Shown here piece by piece: positions 16,142-26,400 of a stretch of DNA of 64,000 nt; within the stretch, counting starts at the first letter, position 1, and the number at the start of each line of letters is the position of its first letter. The stretch spans positions 1,302,001 through 1,366,000 of the forward strand of contig JASGHO010000001.1 of the NCBI GenBank assembly GCA_047602305.1. Direction: 5' to 3'. The position numbers and the translations under genes are program-made. A model generated the notes under the pieces. That model saw only the letters and a list, made by a program, of their open reading frames with translations, ran no database searches and was not told where the DNA came from. The stretch is from Ancrocorticia sp047602305. Its GTDB lineage: Bacteria > Actinomycetota > Actinomycetes > Actinomycetales > Actinomycetaceae.

Positions 16142-17008
16142 ATGCCCAGTCTTCTTCTCGTCGTCAATCCCGCGTCAAACGGCGGGCGGACGCTCGCGCG
16201 CGTGCCGGAGATTCGCCGGGCGTTGGAGTCGGGTGGCTGGGACGTGACCGTACAACTGACCGAGTCCGCGCAGCACGCCACCGACATCCTGCGCACCTGT
16301 TTACCCGGGCAGCTAGTCGCTGTACTTGCCGGCGACGGCGTCCTCGCGCGGGCCCTCGAAGGAGCCTACGAGTCGAGCGCCGTCGTCGCCCCGCTTTCCG
16401 GTGGACGAGGAAACGACCTGGTCCGAGCGCTCGGAATTCCGACGGATCCGGTGGAGGCCGCGCGTCGCCTGCGAACGGAAACGACGGAACAGCGCATCGA
16501 CATCGGACTCTGTAACGGGCGCTTCTTCGCGGGCGTTGCGTGCGTCGGAATCGCGGCGTCGGCCAACGAGATCGCGAACAACACCCGCTGGATTCGCGGC
16601 ACCGCCGTCTATCTTTATGGCGTCATCCGGTCCCTGCTGACGTTCCGGCCGGCGAATCTGACGATCACCGTCGACGGCGTCGCCGGAAACCTACATTCGT
16701 GGAACGTCGCGATTGGAAACTCGGAATCCGTCGGTGGTGGCTTGCGGATCTGCCGGGGCGCCTCGTTCAGCAACGGTTTCCTGGAGATGAACGCCCTTCA
16801 GGGGCGGCCGATTCCGTGGATGATCCCGGTGTTGCTGCGGGTATTCGATGGCTCCCATACCGCGCTACCCGGGGTCTTTCAGAAGCGGGCGCATGAAATC
16901 CGAGTGAGCGCGGACCGGCCGCTGCCCGTATGGGCCGACGGCGAACACATCGCCGACCTCCCGGCCATCTTCACCATCGAACCAGCCGCCGTGACGGTGC
17001 TGGCGTAG
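16142..17008 (+). CDS. Diacylglycerol/lipid kinase family protein
   Basis: 288 residues with the DAGK catalytic fold: NPASNGG (9-15) at the first strand-loop, AGDGVL (63-68) in the place of the usual GGDGT, and GGRGND (87-92), then a beta-sandwich C-terminal domain ending VWADGEHIADLPAIFTIEP. Relatives phosphorylate diacylglycerol or related lipids at the membrane surface with ATP. The GGDGT to AGDGV change falls in the ATP-binding motif and could lower or alter activity. It starts 70 bp after the ABC exporter on the same strand, so it may be transcribed with it. A palindromic region follows the stop. Confidence 0.85.
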   Translation: MPSLLLVVNPASNGGRTLARVPEIRRALESGGWDVTVQLTESAQHATDILRTCLPGQLVAVLAGDGVLARALEGAYESSAVVAPLSGGRGNDLVRALGIPTDPVEAARRLRTETTEQRIDIGLCNGRFFAGVACVGIAASANEIANNTRWIRGTAVYLYGVIRSLLTFRPANLTITVDGVAGNLHSWNVAIGNSESVGGGLRICRGASFSNGFLEMNALQGRPIPWMIPVLLRVFDGSHTALPGVFQKRAHEIRVSADRPLPVWADGEHIADLPAIFTIEPAAVTVLA

Positions 17009-17011
17009 GTT

Positions 17012-17081
17012 GCGATGCAAATCGTGCCGCTATGGTGACCGCTATTCGTATATATCAATAACGGTCACATATAGGGCATCA
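17012..17081. promoter_or_regulatory. Nested palindromes, candidate operator before the SWIM cluster
   Basis: Outer arms GCGATGCAA (17012-17020) and TTGCATCGC (17073-17081) are perfect. Inside, TATGGTGACCG (17031-17041) faces CGGTCACATA (17062-17071), and CTATT faces AATAA, giving a nearly continuous inverted repeat around an AT-rich centre. It starts 4 bp after the lipid kinase stop and lies about 160 bp upstream of the SWIM gene. It could serve as a terminator-like hairpin or a regulator site; there is no T-run. Confidence 0.5.
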
Positions 17082-17238
17082 ATTGCATCGCTCTTGCTCA
17101 CACACCCTTGCTCAGCCCTGGATACCGCACCAGTCCTCGACATCCCGCGCGCCACAGCAACAAATCAAGCGCGGCAGAGCAGCAAACCAGCGCCGAAACC
17201 CACACCTGTCTGCCTCACACCGTGCAAGAATTCAGAGC

Positions 17239-18594
17239 GTGGACACAACACTTAGGAGTATGGTCGGCGCTTCCAGCGTAGGTGAAAGCGGATTGGCGTT
17301 GGCGCTCGCTCCTGCGCTCACACCCAAGGGTCTGGATACATCGCCAAGCTTCTTTCACGGTTTCGCCACTCATCCGCGAGCGCTCACACAGGGACTCGTT
17401 TCTCTGGCAGACATCACGGCGTCGCGATACTTCCAATTCACGCCAACGAACATGCGCGATCCGGTACTCACCGCGCACGGGGATCGGCTCCGCGCCGAGG
17501 TGTTCTCGGCGGACAACTCCGTGTACGCCCGGCTGGACGTTCTGGGATCGGGGCTCGATGGCGGAGAGATCGGGCACGGCACCACGAATGTGGATATCGG
17601 TCATACGATGCGCCGCATGCTGTCGCTTATCAACAAGAATGACCTCCTGCATATCGATGTGGGTATCGCGGGGCTAGCTGCCTCCACCATGACATCGACG
17701 GCGGTCGAGCGGCCTGTATGCATGCCCGATAGATGGGTGCGCGCGTTCGGGAATGCTTCCGAGCTTCACACGAACCTGGAACCGCGTTTTCGACTCAGCG
17801 CGAGCCAAGCACGTGGGTTCATCGCCGCTCTTCCTCCCGTGTCCGTGAGCAGGCGAAGCGGTTGGCTCATCCCCACGCCAGCCGGTGTTCAGATTCGTCA
17901 ACGTCCAACGAAAGATGCGGTGTGGATCGAGGGATTAAACCGGCTGACTGCTCTCAAGCGCCTCCTCACCCTCCAGTCTGGGATAACCGTTTACGGTCCT
18001 GCCGACGGTTCCCAAGGATCGGCAGCAGTCGAGGCTGACCTTCCGGGAGCGAAGCTCGTCATCGCGCTGACGGAATCCATCACTCGCGGTTACTCCGGCG
18101 AGGGCTCGCTGCTCGAAGCCCTGGCCTCACACACCTCGCTCGATGACGCTTCTTTGGTCAACGCTGCTCTCTCATTCGAACCAATCATCAACGTGCATTT
18201 GCTGTCGAAAGCCACCGGAGTTCCCCCGAACAGAATCCGTGACGCTCTCGCAGTTCTTGCCGTGTCCGGTCGCGTGGGATGGGACTTCACCGAAGGCGCC
18301 CACTTTCACCGAGAACTTCCCGATGACCCGGCAAGAGTCACGAAGGATAATCCGCGCCTCGTCCGGGCTCACCGTATTCTGGAACAGCCCGGCGCCATCC
18401 AACCGGTACCGGGCGAAAACGCTTGGCTTGTCGATGGAGGCAACGGTATTCACCGAGTCGCCGAAACCGTCAGCGGGCTCACGTGTACCTGCACATGGGC
18501 ACTGAGATACAACGTCAATCTCGGTAATGACAGGGGCCCTTGCGCACATGCGCTTGCGGTCACCATGGCTCACAACGGTGAGGAGCTGTCATGA
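17239..18594 (+). CDS. SWIM zinc-finger protein, first gene of the MoxR/VWA cluster
   Basis: 451 residues from the GTG at 17239. The start is uncertain: the ATG at 17260 has AGGAG only 1 nt upstream, too close to work well; a longer frame opens at 17083. The C-terminal SWIM finger is explicit: Cys416, Cys418, Cys435, His437 (CxCx16CxH, from LTCTCTWALRYN and GPCAHAL). The 400 residues before it are not a family I can name. SWIM fingers bind zinc and take part in DNA or protein contacts. The stop overlaps the next start by 4 bp (ATGA). Actinobacteria often carry such a SWIM gene ahead of a large helical protein near YehL-type genes. Confidence 0.8.
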   Translation: MDTTLRSMVGASSVGESGLALALAPALTPKGLDTSPSFFHGFATHPRALTQGLVSLADITASRYFQFTPTNMRDPVLTAHGDRLRAEVFSADNSVYARLDVLGSGLDGGEIGHGTTNVDIGHTMRRMLSLINKNDLLHIDVGIAGLAASTMTSTAVERPVCMPDRWVRAFGNASELHTNLEPRFRLSASQARGFIAALPPVSVSRRSGWLIPTPAGVQIRQRPTKDAVWIEGLNRLTALKRLLTLQSGITVYGPADGSQGSAAVEADLPGAKLVIALTESITRGYSGEGSLLEALASHTSLDDASLVNAALSFEPIINVHLLSKATGVPPNRIRDALAVLAVSGRVGWDFTEGAHFHRELPDDPARVTKDNPRLVRAHRILEQPGAIQPVPGENAWLVDGGNGIHRVAETVSGLTCTCTWALRYNVNLGNDRGPCAHALAVTMAHNGEELS

Positions 18595-21500
18595 CTCTCG
18601 CACGCCCAATCGCCGACGCCGTCGCTATCTTCCGAGAGCTCGGATGGGACACCGCCGAGCCGTCCCAAGTCATGGATCTGCCACTCGGTACACCTGAACA
18701 GCAGAGGGTCGCCAAGTCCGGGCTCGTCAAGGGCAGCTGGGGAGACTTCCGCAGGCTCGACGAAAGGACCTGGGGCTACATCTGCGATGTTGGTGTGGAT
18801 GAGATGATGCTCGCCGCGTTCGCCATCCGAGTTGGGGTTCCTGCCGAACGGGCAGCACGCGTGCTTCGAAGCAGCGGCGGACCGTGGACACATGAGATGG
18901 TGGGCGAGTTGTTGGCCTCGCGCGGCCCCGGCTTCGTCACTCGCTTTGCCGCATCGGGAATGAGAGCCACGAACCTCGCAAAACCCCTGATGTATGCCTT
19001 CGAGACCACCGGGGCAGAGGTTCCGGAGTATGTACCGTGGTTGGAAAAATGGGGTGAGGTAGCCTCTGCTTCCTTGCAGTCCGAACCTCTGACGCGATGG
19101 CAGGAGGCCGTTTCCGCTCACACTGTCAAAGCCAGTTATGCTGCCCACCTGCGTGCCACCTTGAAAACCTCCACCCCCGCACCACGCGCCGCCGAACTGC
19201 TGATCGGCGAGGGCGTGCGGCTCGGCTGGTTCGATCGCTCCGAGGCCTGCGAGCTGGTCCTGTTCGCCATGGAACAGGCGCAGCGCCCATCTGATCGCCT
19301 CATTTACGCACGAGTACTGACAGAAACGCTCGGTGCAACACGTGACTGGCTCCTGGAATACTCGGGGATACTTCTCTCCGTGGCGTCGCAGGGACCCGAC
19401 CAAGTCATCACCATGTTCGTTCCGCTACTGCTGCAGTCCGGTGACGACGTCGTCGACTCTCTCCTGATCGGACTCAACGCGAAGAGTGCCAAAACGAAGT
19501 CGGAGGTGATGGAGGCGGCACTGACCAGTTCAATTCCTCCTCCCGAAGACGTTTCCATAGTCGCTGAGAGCGTCACTCCCCTGCTCGGCCATAAGAATCG
19601 CGCGCTGGCAAAGAAGGCGCAGGCATTGCTGGACCGGTGGCAGGTAAGCACCGAGCCGCTGCCGGAAGCAAAGCCGACCGAAATACGAGGATTGTGGTTG
19701 CCCACACCACCGGTCGCCCCTGTGCCGCGCTTCGATCCCGGTCCCATAACGAGCGACAATCTCACCACCATCACGGCACGCTTGATAGCAGCGGGAAACG
19801 AGTCGTTGAATCTCGATGCCGAGCGGCTGCTATGGGTGGTCAACGCACTGGCCTCGGTGAACGAGGAGGACGTGCGGACCGCCCTGCGCGGGGTCCGGGA
19901 CACCTGGACCAGCGGGCTGCGGTTCGTCGAGAAATGGGCCGGGCACCAATTGCCGACCGTCCGCTCGTGCACCCCTGAGAGCCCTCACGCGCAGGGACCT
20001 ACCGATGCCGAGGTGGCCCGCGAGATCGTGGTATTCCAGCATCTGGGGCGCCTTCCGGCGCTACTCTCCACTCCCTCGTGGGACGATTTCCGTATCGCGC
20101 CCGCAGCGCTGGCGGACCGCCTCGACGCGTACGTAGCGGCCGGCGAACCGGTGGTGGAACCGGACCTCCAGTTGGCGCTGCCGCGCATCGACGAGGAGTT
20201 GCTCGACGAGGAGACCGCCACCAGATTGTTCAGCTGCACCGCGGCAATTTGTATGCCGGATGGCACCCTCGTGCGCCGCGAGGAGGGCAGCTCGGTACGA
20301 GCGCTCACCTCCGGGTTCGTCCGGGCAGGAAGCGGGGAGGCCACTATCACCGTGGGCGAGGTGCTGGCCGCCTGGATCAATGACCCGAATACTCGCCGCG
20401 AACCTAATGAACCTGGCAGACCTTCGAAGCGGGCGCTGCCACGAGAAGCCACGGTCCCTCACTTCCCCTTCCTTCCCTATCGATTCGCTACCAGCTACGG
20501 GCACCGATTGCTCACCATCCCCTTCGTACCGAATCTGGCGGACGCGGAACTCGCCGGCAACCCAATGACCGCCGTCGTGCGCAAGCGGCCGAATGGCCCA
20601 GTTCCCGCCACCGAGCTGCTCCAGAACGTGGAGTGGCAGGCAACTCCACTCGACGTGGCCCTCCTCGCCTGGCAGAACGGAGTGCTGCGCCCCGGCGTAG
20701 CATCCGCTCGATTGCTGCGAAACCGCGACATCATCACCAGTCTTGCGGCCCGCGCCAGCAACTGGAACGAGCTCGCCGAGGCGGGCATGCTCAGCGTCAT
20801 CTGGCCCCTCGTCGATGACGTCGTCGCCGATTCGTTGCGTGGCACGCGGATCGGGCCGGGCGTGGCAGAACTGGTGGAACTGCTCGCCCGTCACCTGCCA
20901 GAAGTCGAGGCCGCTATCGCTGCCGGGCTTACCACCGCACCGGAGGCGTTCGCGCTTCCAGGCGTTCGAGAACTGGCCGGTCGGCGCGGTTCCTCCCGTG
21001 CCCTGACGGCCGCCAAGGCGCTGGTGGCCTTGCTCCCTGCGGTGGAAATTCCAGTGGCGCCGGAGTTCCCGGTGATGAGCGACGAGGAGTTCGCCACCGC
21101 CTGGCGCTCGATCCCTGATCCAGGAGTGACCAGCGACGAAGCAACCATTGATCTACGGTGGGTGGAGAACACCAAGCGGAGGACGCCGGAAGCTCACGTG
21201 CAGCTCAGCGATGGAAGCATGTGGAAAACGGGAACTTTGGACTGGGCCTACTCCGCTGCGGAGGAACAGCAACTCGCAGTGGCCGAGTGCCACGGGGAAG
21301 ATCTGTGGCTGCGCTACGAGGCGAAATCCCATCAACTCGTGATGCGGGCAGGCCGCCGCTCCCCCGAGCGTTCAGCGGCTGATCAATGTTACTCCCACAC
21401 CGTCGTGAAGTGGCTTCTGCTCTCGCAGCTTCCCGTCGGCAATTACCGGCTTTACGAGTTTCACGGGGCGATGATGCGCGGCGCCGACTCGGTAGACAAC

Positions 21501-21860
21501 CTTGGCCCAACGCGGGTGGGGGCCGCCGTCGTTGACCTGCTGCAAGATAATTCGGTAGATCCCTACCGCTTCGTGCGGGAACTGAAGCGGTACCCATTGG
21601 CCATCGCTGCCCTGTACCCGGTGTTAACGCGCTCAATCCACCACGCCTCGGAACTGTCAGGTAAACCACCTGCGTGGTTGGTCCGGGTCATCGACGTGGC
21701 CACCGAGTTCGCGCCGGTCCTTGCAGAGGCAGGGAGGCGAGGGCTGCTGTCGCCAGAAGACGCGCGCTGGCCCGGTTTAGCGACGGTTGCGGAATCGTCG
21801 CAGTCTCCTGCGGCAAAGAGAAAGGCGCGGGTTCTCTTGGAGAAGTTAGGGCTGAGGTGA
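18591..21860 (+). CDS. Large helical-repeat protein of the MoxR/VWA cluster
   Basis: 1089 residues, almost entirely helix-forming, Ala/Leu-rich, without membrane segments or nucleotide motifs. The first 600 residues look like HEAT/armadillo-type repeats (for example RLIYARVLTETLGATRDWLLEY). It resembles the large DUF6493-type proteins seen beside SWIM genes in Streptomyces; that name is from memory and unverified. Overlap with the upstream SWIM gene indicates co-translation. The likely job is a scaffold. The stop at 21860 is followed by palindromes and a DUF4143 gene that interrupts the cluster. Confidence 0.75.
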   Translation: MTLARPIADAVAIFRELGWDTAEPSQVMDLPLGTPEQQRVAKSGLVKGSWGDFRRLDERTWGYICDVGVDEMMLAAFAIRVGVPAERAARVLRSSGGPWTHEMVGELLASRGPGFVTRFAASGMRATNLAKPLMYAFETTGAEVPEYVPWLEKWGEVASASLQSEPLTRWQEAVSAHTVKASYAAHLRATLKTSTPAPRAAELLIGEGVRLGWFDRSEACELVLFAMEQAQRPSDRLIYARVLTETLGATRDWLLEYSGILLSVASQGPDQVITMFVPLLLQSGDDVVDSLLIGLNAKSAKTKSEVMEAALTSSIPPPEDVSIVAESVTPLLGHKNRALAKKAQALLDRWQVSTEPLPEAKPTEIRGLWLPTPPVAPVPRFDPGPITSDNLTTITARLIAAGNESLNLDAERLLWVVNALASVNEEDVRTALRGVRDTWTSGLRFVEKWAGHQLPTVRSCTPESPHAQGPTDAEVAREIVVFQHLGRLPALLSTPSWDDFRIAPAALADRLDAYVAAGEPVVEPDLQLALPRIDEELLDEETATRLFSCTAAICMPDGTLVRREEGSSVRALTSGFVRAGSGEATITVGEVLAAWINDPNTRREPNEPGRPSKRALPREATVPHFPFLPYRFATSYGHRLLTIPFVPNLADAELAGNPMTAVVRKRPNGPVPATELLQNVEWQATPLDVALLAWQNGVLRPGVASARLLRNRDIITSLAARASNWNELAEAGMLSVIWPLVDDVVADSLRGTRIGPGVAELVELLARHLPEVEAAIAAGLTTAPEAFALPGVRELAGRRGSSRALTAAKALVALLPAVEIPVAPEFPVMSDEEFATAWRSIPDPGVTSDEATIDLRWVENTKRRTPEAHVQLSDGSMWKTGTLDWAYSAAEEQQLAVAECHGEDLWLRYEAKSHQLVMRAGRRSPERSAADQCYSHTVVKWLLLSQLPVGNYRLYEFHGAMMRGADSVDNLGPTRVGAAVVDLLQDNSVDPYRFVRELKRYPLAIAALYPVLTRSIHHASELSGKPPAWLVRVIDVATEFAPVLAEAGRRGLLSPEDARWPGLATVAESSQSPAAKRKARVLLEKLGLR

Positions 21861-21903
21861 GGCAGGTGCGCAACAGACACATCAGATCCAGAGAAGCGAC
21901 GGT

Positions 21904-21981
21904 TATAACTGACACTTTCCGCATTTAGGAATAAAGTGTCAGTTATATCTGATACTTTTTCTATTTGGAAATAGAGTATCG
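21904..21981. promoter_or_regulatory. Operator-like palindromes in front of the inserted DUF4143 gene
   Basis: Perfect 15-bp arms, TATAACTGACACTTT (21904-21918) and AAAGTGTCAGTTATA (21933-21947), around a 14-nt AT-rich centre. A second, weaker inverted repeat follows at about 21949-21981 (GATACT...CTATTT-GG-AAATAG..AGTATC). A further ACTGACACT half-site lies at about 21990. They end some 45 bp before the TTG start of the DUF4143 gene, so repression of that gene is the simplest reading. Confidence 0.6.
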
Positions 21982-22035
21982 ACTACAACTGACACTCAAC
22001 ACGTCAGATGGCATTGCGTCACTGGGAGGCCCTCG

Positions 22036-23244
22036 TTGATTCCTCGACCCACATATCTCGAACAGATTCGCCCCTTCATCGGAACCAACGTCATCAAGGT
22101 TCTGGTGGGCGTGCGGCGTTGCGGCAAGTCGAGCCTGTTAAAGCTCGTACAACAGGAACTCTTGAACGACGGCGTCGCCCCCACGCACCTCATCAGCATC
22201 AACCTGGAGTCCGCTGAGTTTCAAGAGATCTCAGATTCCACTGCCTTGATACACGCTGTCGCCTCGCGAGTACCCACCAAACTGGAAGGCAGAGTCCATA
22301 TCTTCCTCGACGAAGTCCAGGAGGTGACAGGCTGGGAGAAGGCAGTGCGCTCGTTCCTCGTCGACTACGACGCCGACATTTACGTCACCGGCTCAAACGC
22401 CCACCTACTGTCATCCGATCTGGCCACACACATCACTGGACGATACGTGACGATCAACGTGTTCCCCTTCTCCTTCAAAGAATTTTTCGGAGCACTCAAG
22501 GAGCACGACGATATAGACAGACAACAAGCCTTCACTCGCTACCTGAACCAAGGCGGGTTTCCGTTCCAAACCGAGTTGGGTTTCAGACCCACGCCCATCA
22601 TGCAATATCTCCAGGATCTCTACTCCACAATCCTGCTTCGGGACATCGTCGAATACGCGTCAGTACGGGACGTGGATCAACTGCAACGAATCGTGCGTTA
22701 CGCGATTGCCGAAGAAGGCCACCTTCTCACTCCTCGCAAGATCGCCAATTACCTGAAGAGTGAACGTCGATCAGTGGCTCAGGAGACCGTCGCGAACTAC
22801 CTCCGAGCTGCCCAGGCCGCGTTTCTGCTGTATCAGGCTCGCCGCGAAGATGTAGCAGGAAAGCGCCATCTACAGTTCAACGAGAAGTATTACGTCGTCG
22901 ATCAAGGGCTGCGCCAGGCGATCGGGATGGACAACGGCGCGAACATCGATCAGGTCCTCGAAGGCATCGTCTACATGGAGTTGCTCCGACGCGGGTACGA
23001 GGTCACCGTGGGGTCAGTTGGAGATCGCGAGGTCGATTTCGTAGCGCGCAGAAACGGGCTGACCGAGTACTACCAGGTGACGTATCTGCTCGCGACACCC
23101 GACGTCGTCGCGCGCGAGTTCGGTGCCCTCGCCGCAATCAATGACAACCATCCCAAGTACGTGCTGAGCATGGACCCGATTGCGCGCAGCGAAGCCGGGA
23201 TGCGCGGACTCAACATCGTCGACTGGCTGCTGGAGGCGTCGTAA
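22036..23244 (+). CDS. AAA ATPase with DUF4143 domain, inserted in the MoxR/VWA cluster
   Basis: 402 residues starting at TTG (22036) with GGGAGG 6-7 nt upstream. Walker A is GVRRCGKSS (25-33), Walker B HIFLDEVQE (Asp92, Glu93), TGSNAHLLSS is the sensor-1 region and ITGRYVTINVFPFSFKEF the family hallmark. The C-terminal DUF4143/nuclease-like part has GDREVDFVARR then EYYQVTYLL, i.e. Asp and a Gln in the third PD-(D/E)XQ-like position. It has its own palindromic control region and does not overlap either neighbour, unlike most of the cluster, which suggests a later insertion. The function of the family is not established. Confidence 0.85.
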   Translation: MIPRPTYLEQIRPFIGTNVIKVLVGVRRCGKSSLLKLVQQELLNDGVAPTHLISINLESAEFQEISDSTALIHAVASRVPTKLEGRVHIFLDEVQEVTGWEKAVRSFLVDYDADIYVTGSNAHLLSSDLATHITGRYVTINVFPFSFKEFFGALKEHDDIDRQQAFTRYLNQGGFPFQTELGFRPTPIMQYLQDLYSTILLRDIVEYASVRDVDQLQRIVRYAIAEEGHLLTPRKIANYLKSERRSVAQETVANYLRAAQAAFLLYQARREDVAGKRHLQFNEKYYVVDQGLRQAIGMDNGANIDQVLEGIVYMELLRRGYEVTVGSVGDREVDFVARRNGLTEYYQVTYLLATPDVVAREFGALAAINDNHPKYVLSMDPIARSEAGMRGLNIVDWLLEAS

Positions 23245-23405
23245 AGGAAGTGGACGACGACGGCGTCGTTGCTATCGGTGGGCACAATCGGAGGTGAGCT
23301 GTTTCAACGTCGTCGACCTCCTCCAAAGAGTTTTCGCGAAATCTGTCGGAGCGCCAAAGCATAATGGAGTGAAGGTGGAAAACACGACGACTCCGAGAGG
23401 CCATC

Positions 23406-26400
23406 ATGGGAATACTCGACAAGCTCTTCGGTAAGGGCAAGCAGGTACAGCGGGATGCACTGGCTGAGGCACTATGGCCGGTGTCGGCGATTTCGCCTGA
23501 GATGTATGGGCGCATGGTCGGCTGGGTGCGTTCCGGTGATGGCCCCGAGATCCTGCTCGAACTGGAACGCCAGCCCAATTCTGCGCTCGCGAATGTATTG
23601 GCTAGTCCCGCGCATCTGGGATATTTCCACGTGGATCAGGCAACAGCGGACGTGTGGGAGCGCATTGCGTACTCACGCGAGAAAGTCCGGCTAGCCCGGC
23701 ATCGTTATTATGCCTCGAACCCTGATCCGGCTGAGTTGATTAGGTTTGCCAAGTTGCTGATACCCCTCGCCTCCGCGGTGGGTACCATTGACCGGCGGGT
23801 CGACGGCGTCCCGGCGTGGGTTACCGTCCTGCTCAACGACGTGGCCTGCACGATGATCGAGGATCCTTCTGTGGGGCTGGACCGCACAACCTTCAGCGAG
23901 ATCCGGAACAATCTGGAGAAGGGGCTCCGGTTCCTGCCACATTGGCAGCCTGGCTATATTCCCAGTCTCCTCATCGAGGATGGGATGGCGCCGGAGGAAG
24001 CAGCATCGGCGGCGATCCTGGCCTTCTGCCAGTCCGGAAACGCCTACTCCTACGCGCAACTGGATCCGCACCATCTACCCGGACTCGACGGTTTGTTGGC
24101 GCAGTGGGGTCACCATCTGCTTCCGGAACAGGCAGCAAGGCTGGGTGCGGACGGCCGCACGCTGCTGATGGCGCGCGCTGCGAAGCATGCGGACGTGGCT
24201 GAAGGTATCTCGCGCGTGGTTGCCGCCTTCGCAGTGGACACCGCTAAAGGGCCCCGCAACGCAGCGTTCCAGGCCCTGGAGAGACTCTCCGAACAGACTC
24301 TGGATGCGGTGTTGATTCCAGTGCTGGTCAAGACGGCTCCGTCCAAGTCCAAGGAACTCGTCAAACACCTCGGCCGCAACGAAAGCACAGTTCCACTTCT
24401 TGACCGGGCACTCGAAGCCGGCGCCAAGATCGCCGCGGGTGTGGAGCAGGCGACCCAGCTTCGCCATGCGTTGGAATCCACGGATACGTCACCCGCCGTG
24501 CCGACATCTGCCACGGATCCCTCCGCGGATGTCCTGATCGCCTCCGACCCGGGCCCCACCTCCTCCAACCACGCCTCCCTCATTCCCCTCCCACCCTTCG
24601 AGCCGATTCCGGACGTGCGTCTCGGTGAGCAGACCATGGCCGAGCTTCGTCAATGGACGGCCAGCGAGATAGAAAGATACTCAGATCCGGAATCGGATTG
24701 GCAACGCGAACGAGTAAAACGTGCACGTTCCTACCGTGATTCTCACTTCCGTGCCTTTATCGCGGTTGCCAACGGTGAGGGCTCCCGGTACGAAGCCCTT
24801 TCCGAGCACAATACATATACGCTACGCAGGGCTGTTCCCTCGCTGAACCTCATTCACGTGCTGAGGCTGCGTCTGGCAAGCTCCGACCCGCATCTCGACT
24901 GGTCCCTCCACAGCGGAACCGGGAGAGACGTCGACTTCCGCGCCATTGAGGACGCGGTCCGCACGGCCGGTGCTGCCGCGGACCAAACAAGGGGCGGTAT
25001 CACTGAGGATCAGTTGCTCAGCTATGCCCGGAATTGGCCAGCGGAATATTCGTGGGCCTGGTTCTCGCAGCGTCTGCCGGTACTTCGACAATGGCTGAGC
25101 GGCGGTCCCGAGGAGATGTCACGCGCGCTCACAATCCTCAAGGAATTTCCGTCGCTACCGGAATCGCTGGCTCCTCTTGTCGCAGAGATCGCGCTGAGTC
25201 AGTCAAAGACACTCCGCCCGCTGGCCCAGGCCGCACTGGCGAACCATCCGTCCGCGCTGTCCCTCGCAATTCATGGCCTGGAAGATGGTAGGGGCGAGAT
25301 CCGAACCGCAGCGGCTAGCTGGATCGCCCGCCAGCTTGCCAGAAAGGCCACCTCCGGATCCGCCTCCGAAGGTGAGGGACCAACGAACGGCGGTGGCGCC
25401 GTCGTCGAACTCTCAAGCGGAATCAACGCCCTCCAAGCCGCGCTGAAGAAGGAACGACGGGAAGGGCCAAAGGCGGCGATACTCAGCGCGCTGGAGCAGC
25501 TAGGTATTGACATCTCGGCCAACCTGGCGCCCGAAGTACTCCTGGCCGAGGCACACAAGGGGTTGAAAGCGAAGCCACCTGCGGCCCTTGCCTGGTTCGA
25601 TCTGGACGCACTCCCCTCCGTCCACTGGGCAGATGGCAGTGCGGTCGATCCGGCAATCCTTCGCTGGTGGACGATTCTGGCGCACAAGCTCAAGAATCCG
25701 GACGGCAGCGGGCTACTCGACCGTTACCTCTCTCTACTCGATTCCCAGGACGCGGCGAAGATCGGGCGGTTCATCCTCTCCATCTGGGTCGCGCGAGATA
25801 CTCGCCATCCGAGCGAGGAGGAGTGCCACGAGTATGGCGAGAGGAATGGTCCGATTCGCTGGCAGAGCGCCCAAGACTACTACCAGCGCAGTCTCAAGCA
25901 CTCCGATGCGGCTTGGGCCGAGTGGGCACGGGCTCAAGCAGATCTCTCCCTGGAGCACTACATTCACGAGCAGTATCGGGTGAAACAGGCCGAGTATCTT
26001 GGTTCAGCCACACCGGACAAGGGGCTGCTGGCGCTGACAACCCGGATGCCAGGGATCGAGTTGGCGAATGAGGTGCAGGCTTACATTCGCGCCAATGGTG
26101 CGCGCCGCACGCAGATCGAGGCTCTTGTCCATGCGCTGTTTGCCAACGGGGACCCTGCCGCGCTTCAGCTGTTGCTGTCAATTTCGCGGCGTTTCAAGCA
26201 GGCAACGGTGCAGGCCAAGGCGAAGGAGTTGGTGGAACGGCTCGCGGAGCTGCGCGGCTGGAGCACCGAGGAACTAGCCGACCGCACCATCCCCACCGCC
26301 GGATTCAGCGACGACCGCCTACTCCATCTCAGCTTCGGCGAACGCGAGTTCATCGGCCGGGTGAATGCCAAGTACGGCATCGAACTGTGCAATCCTGAGG

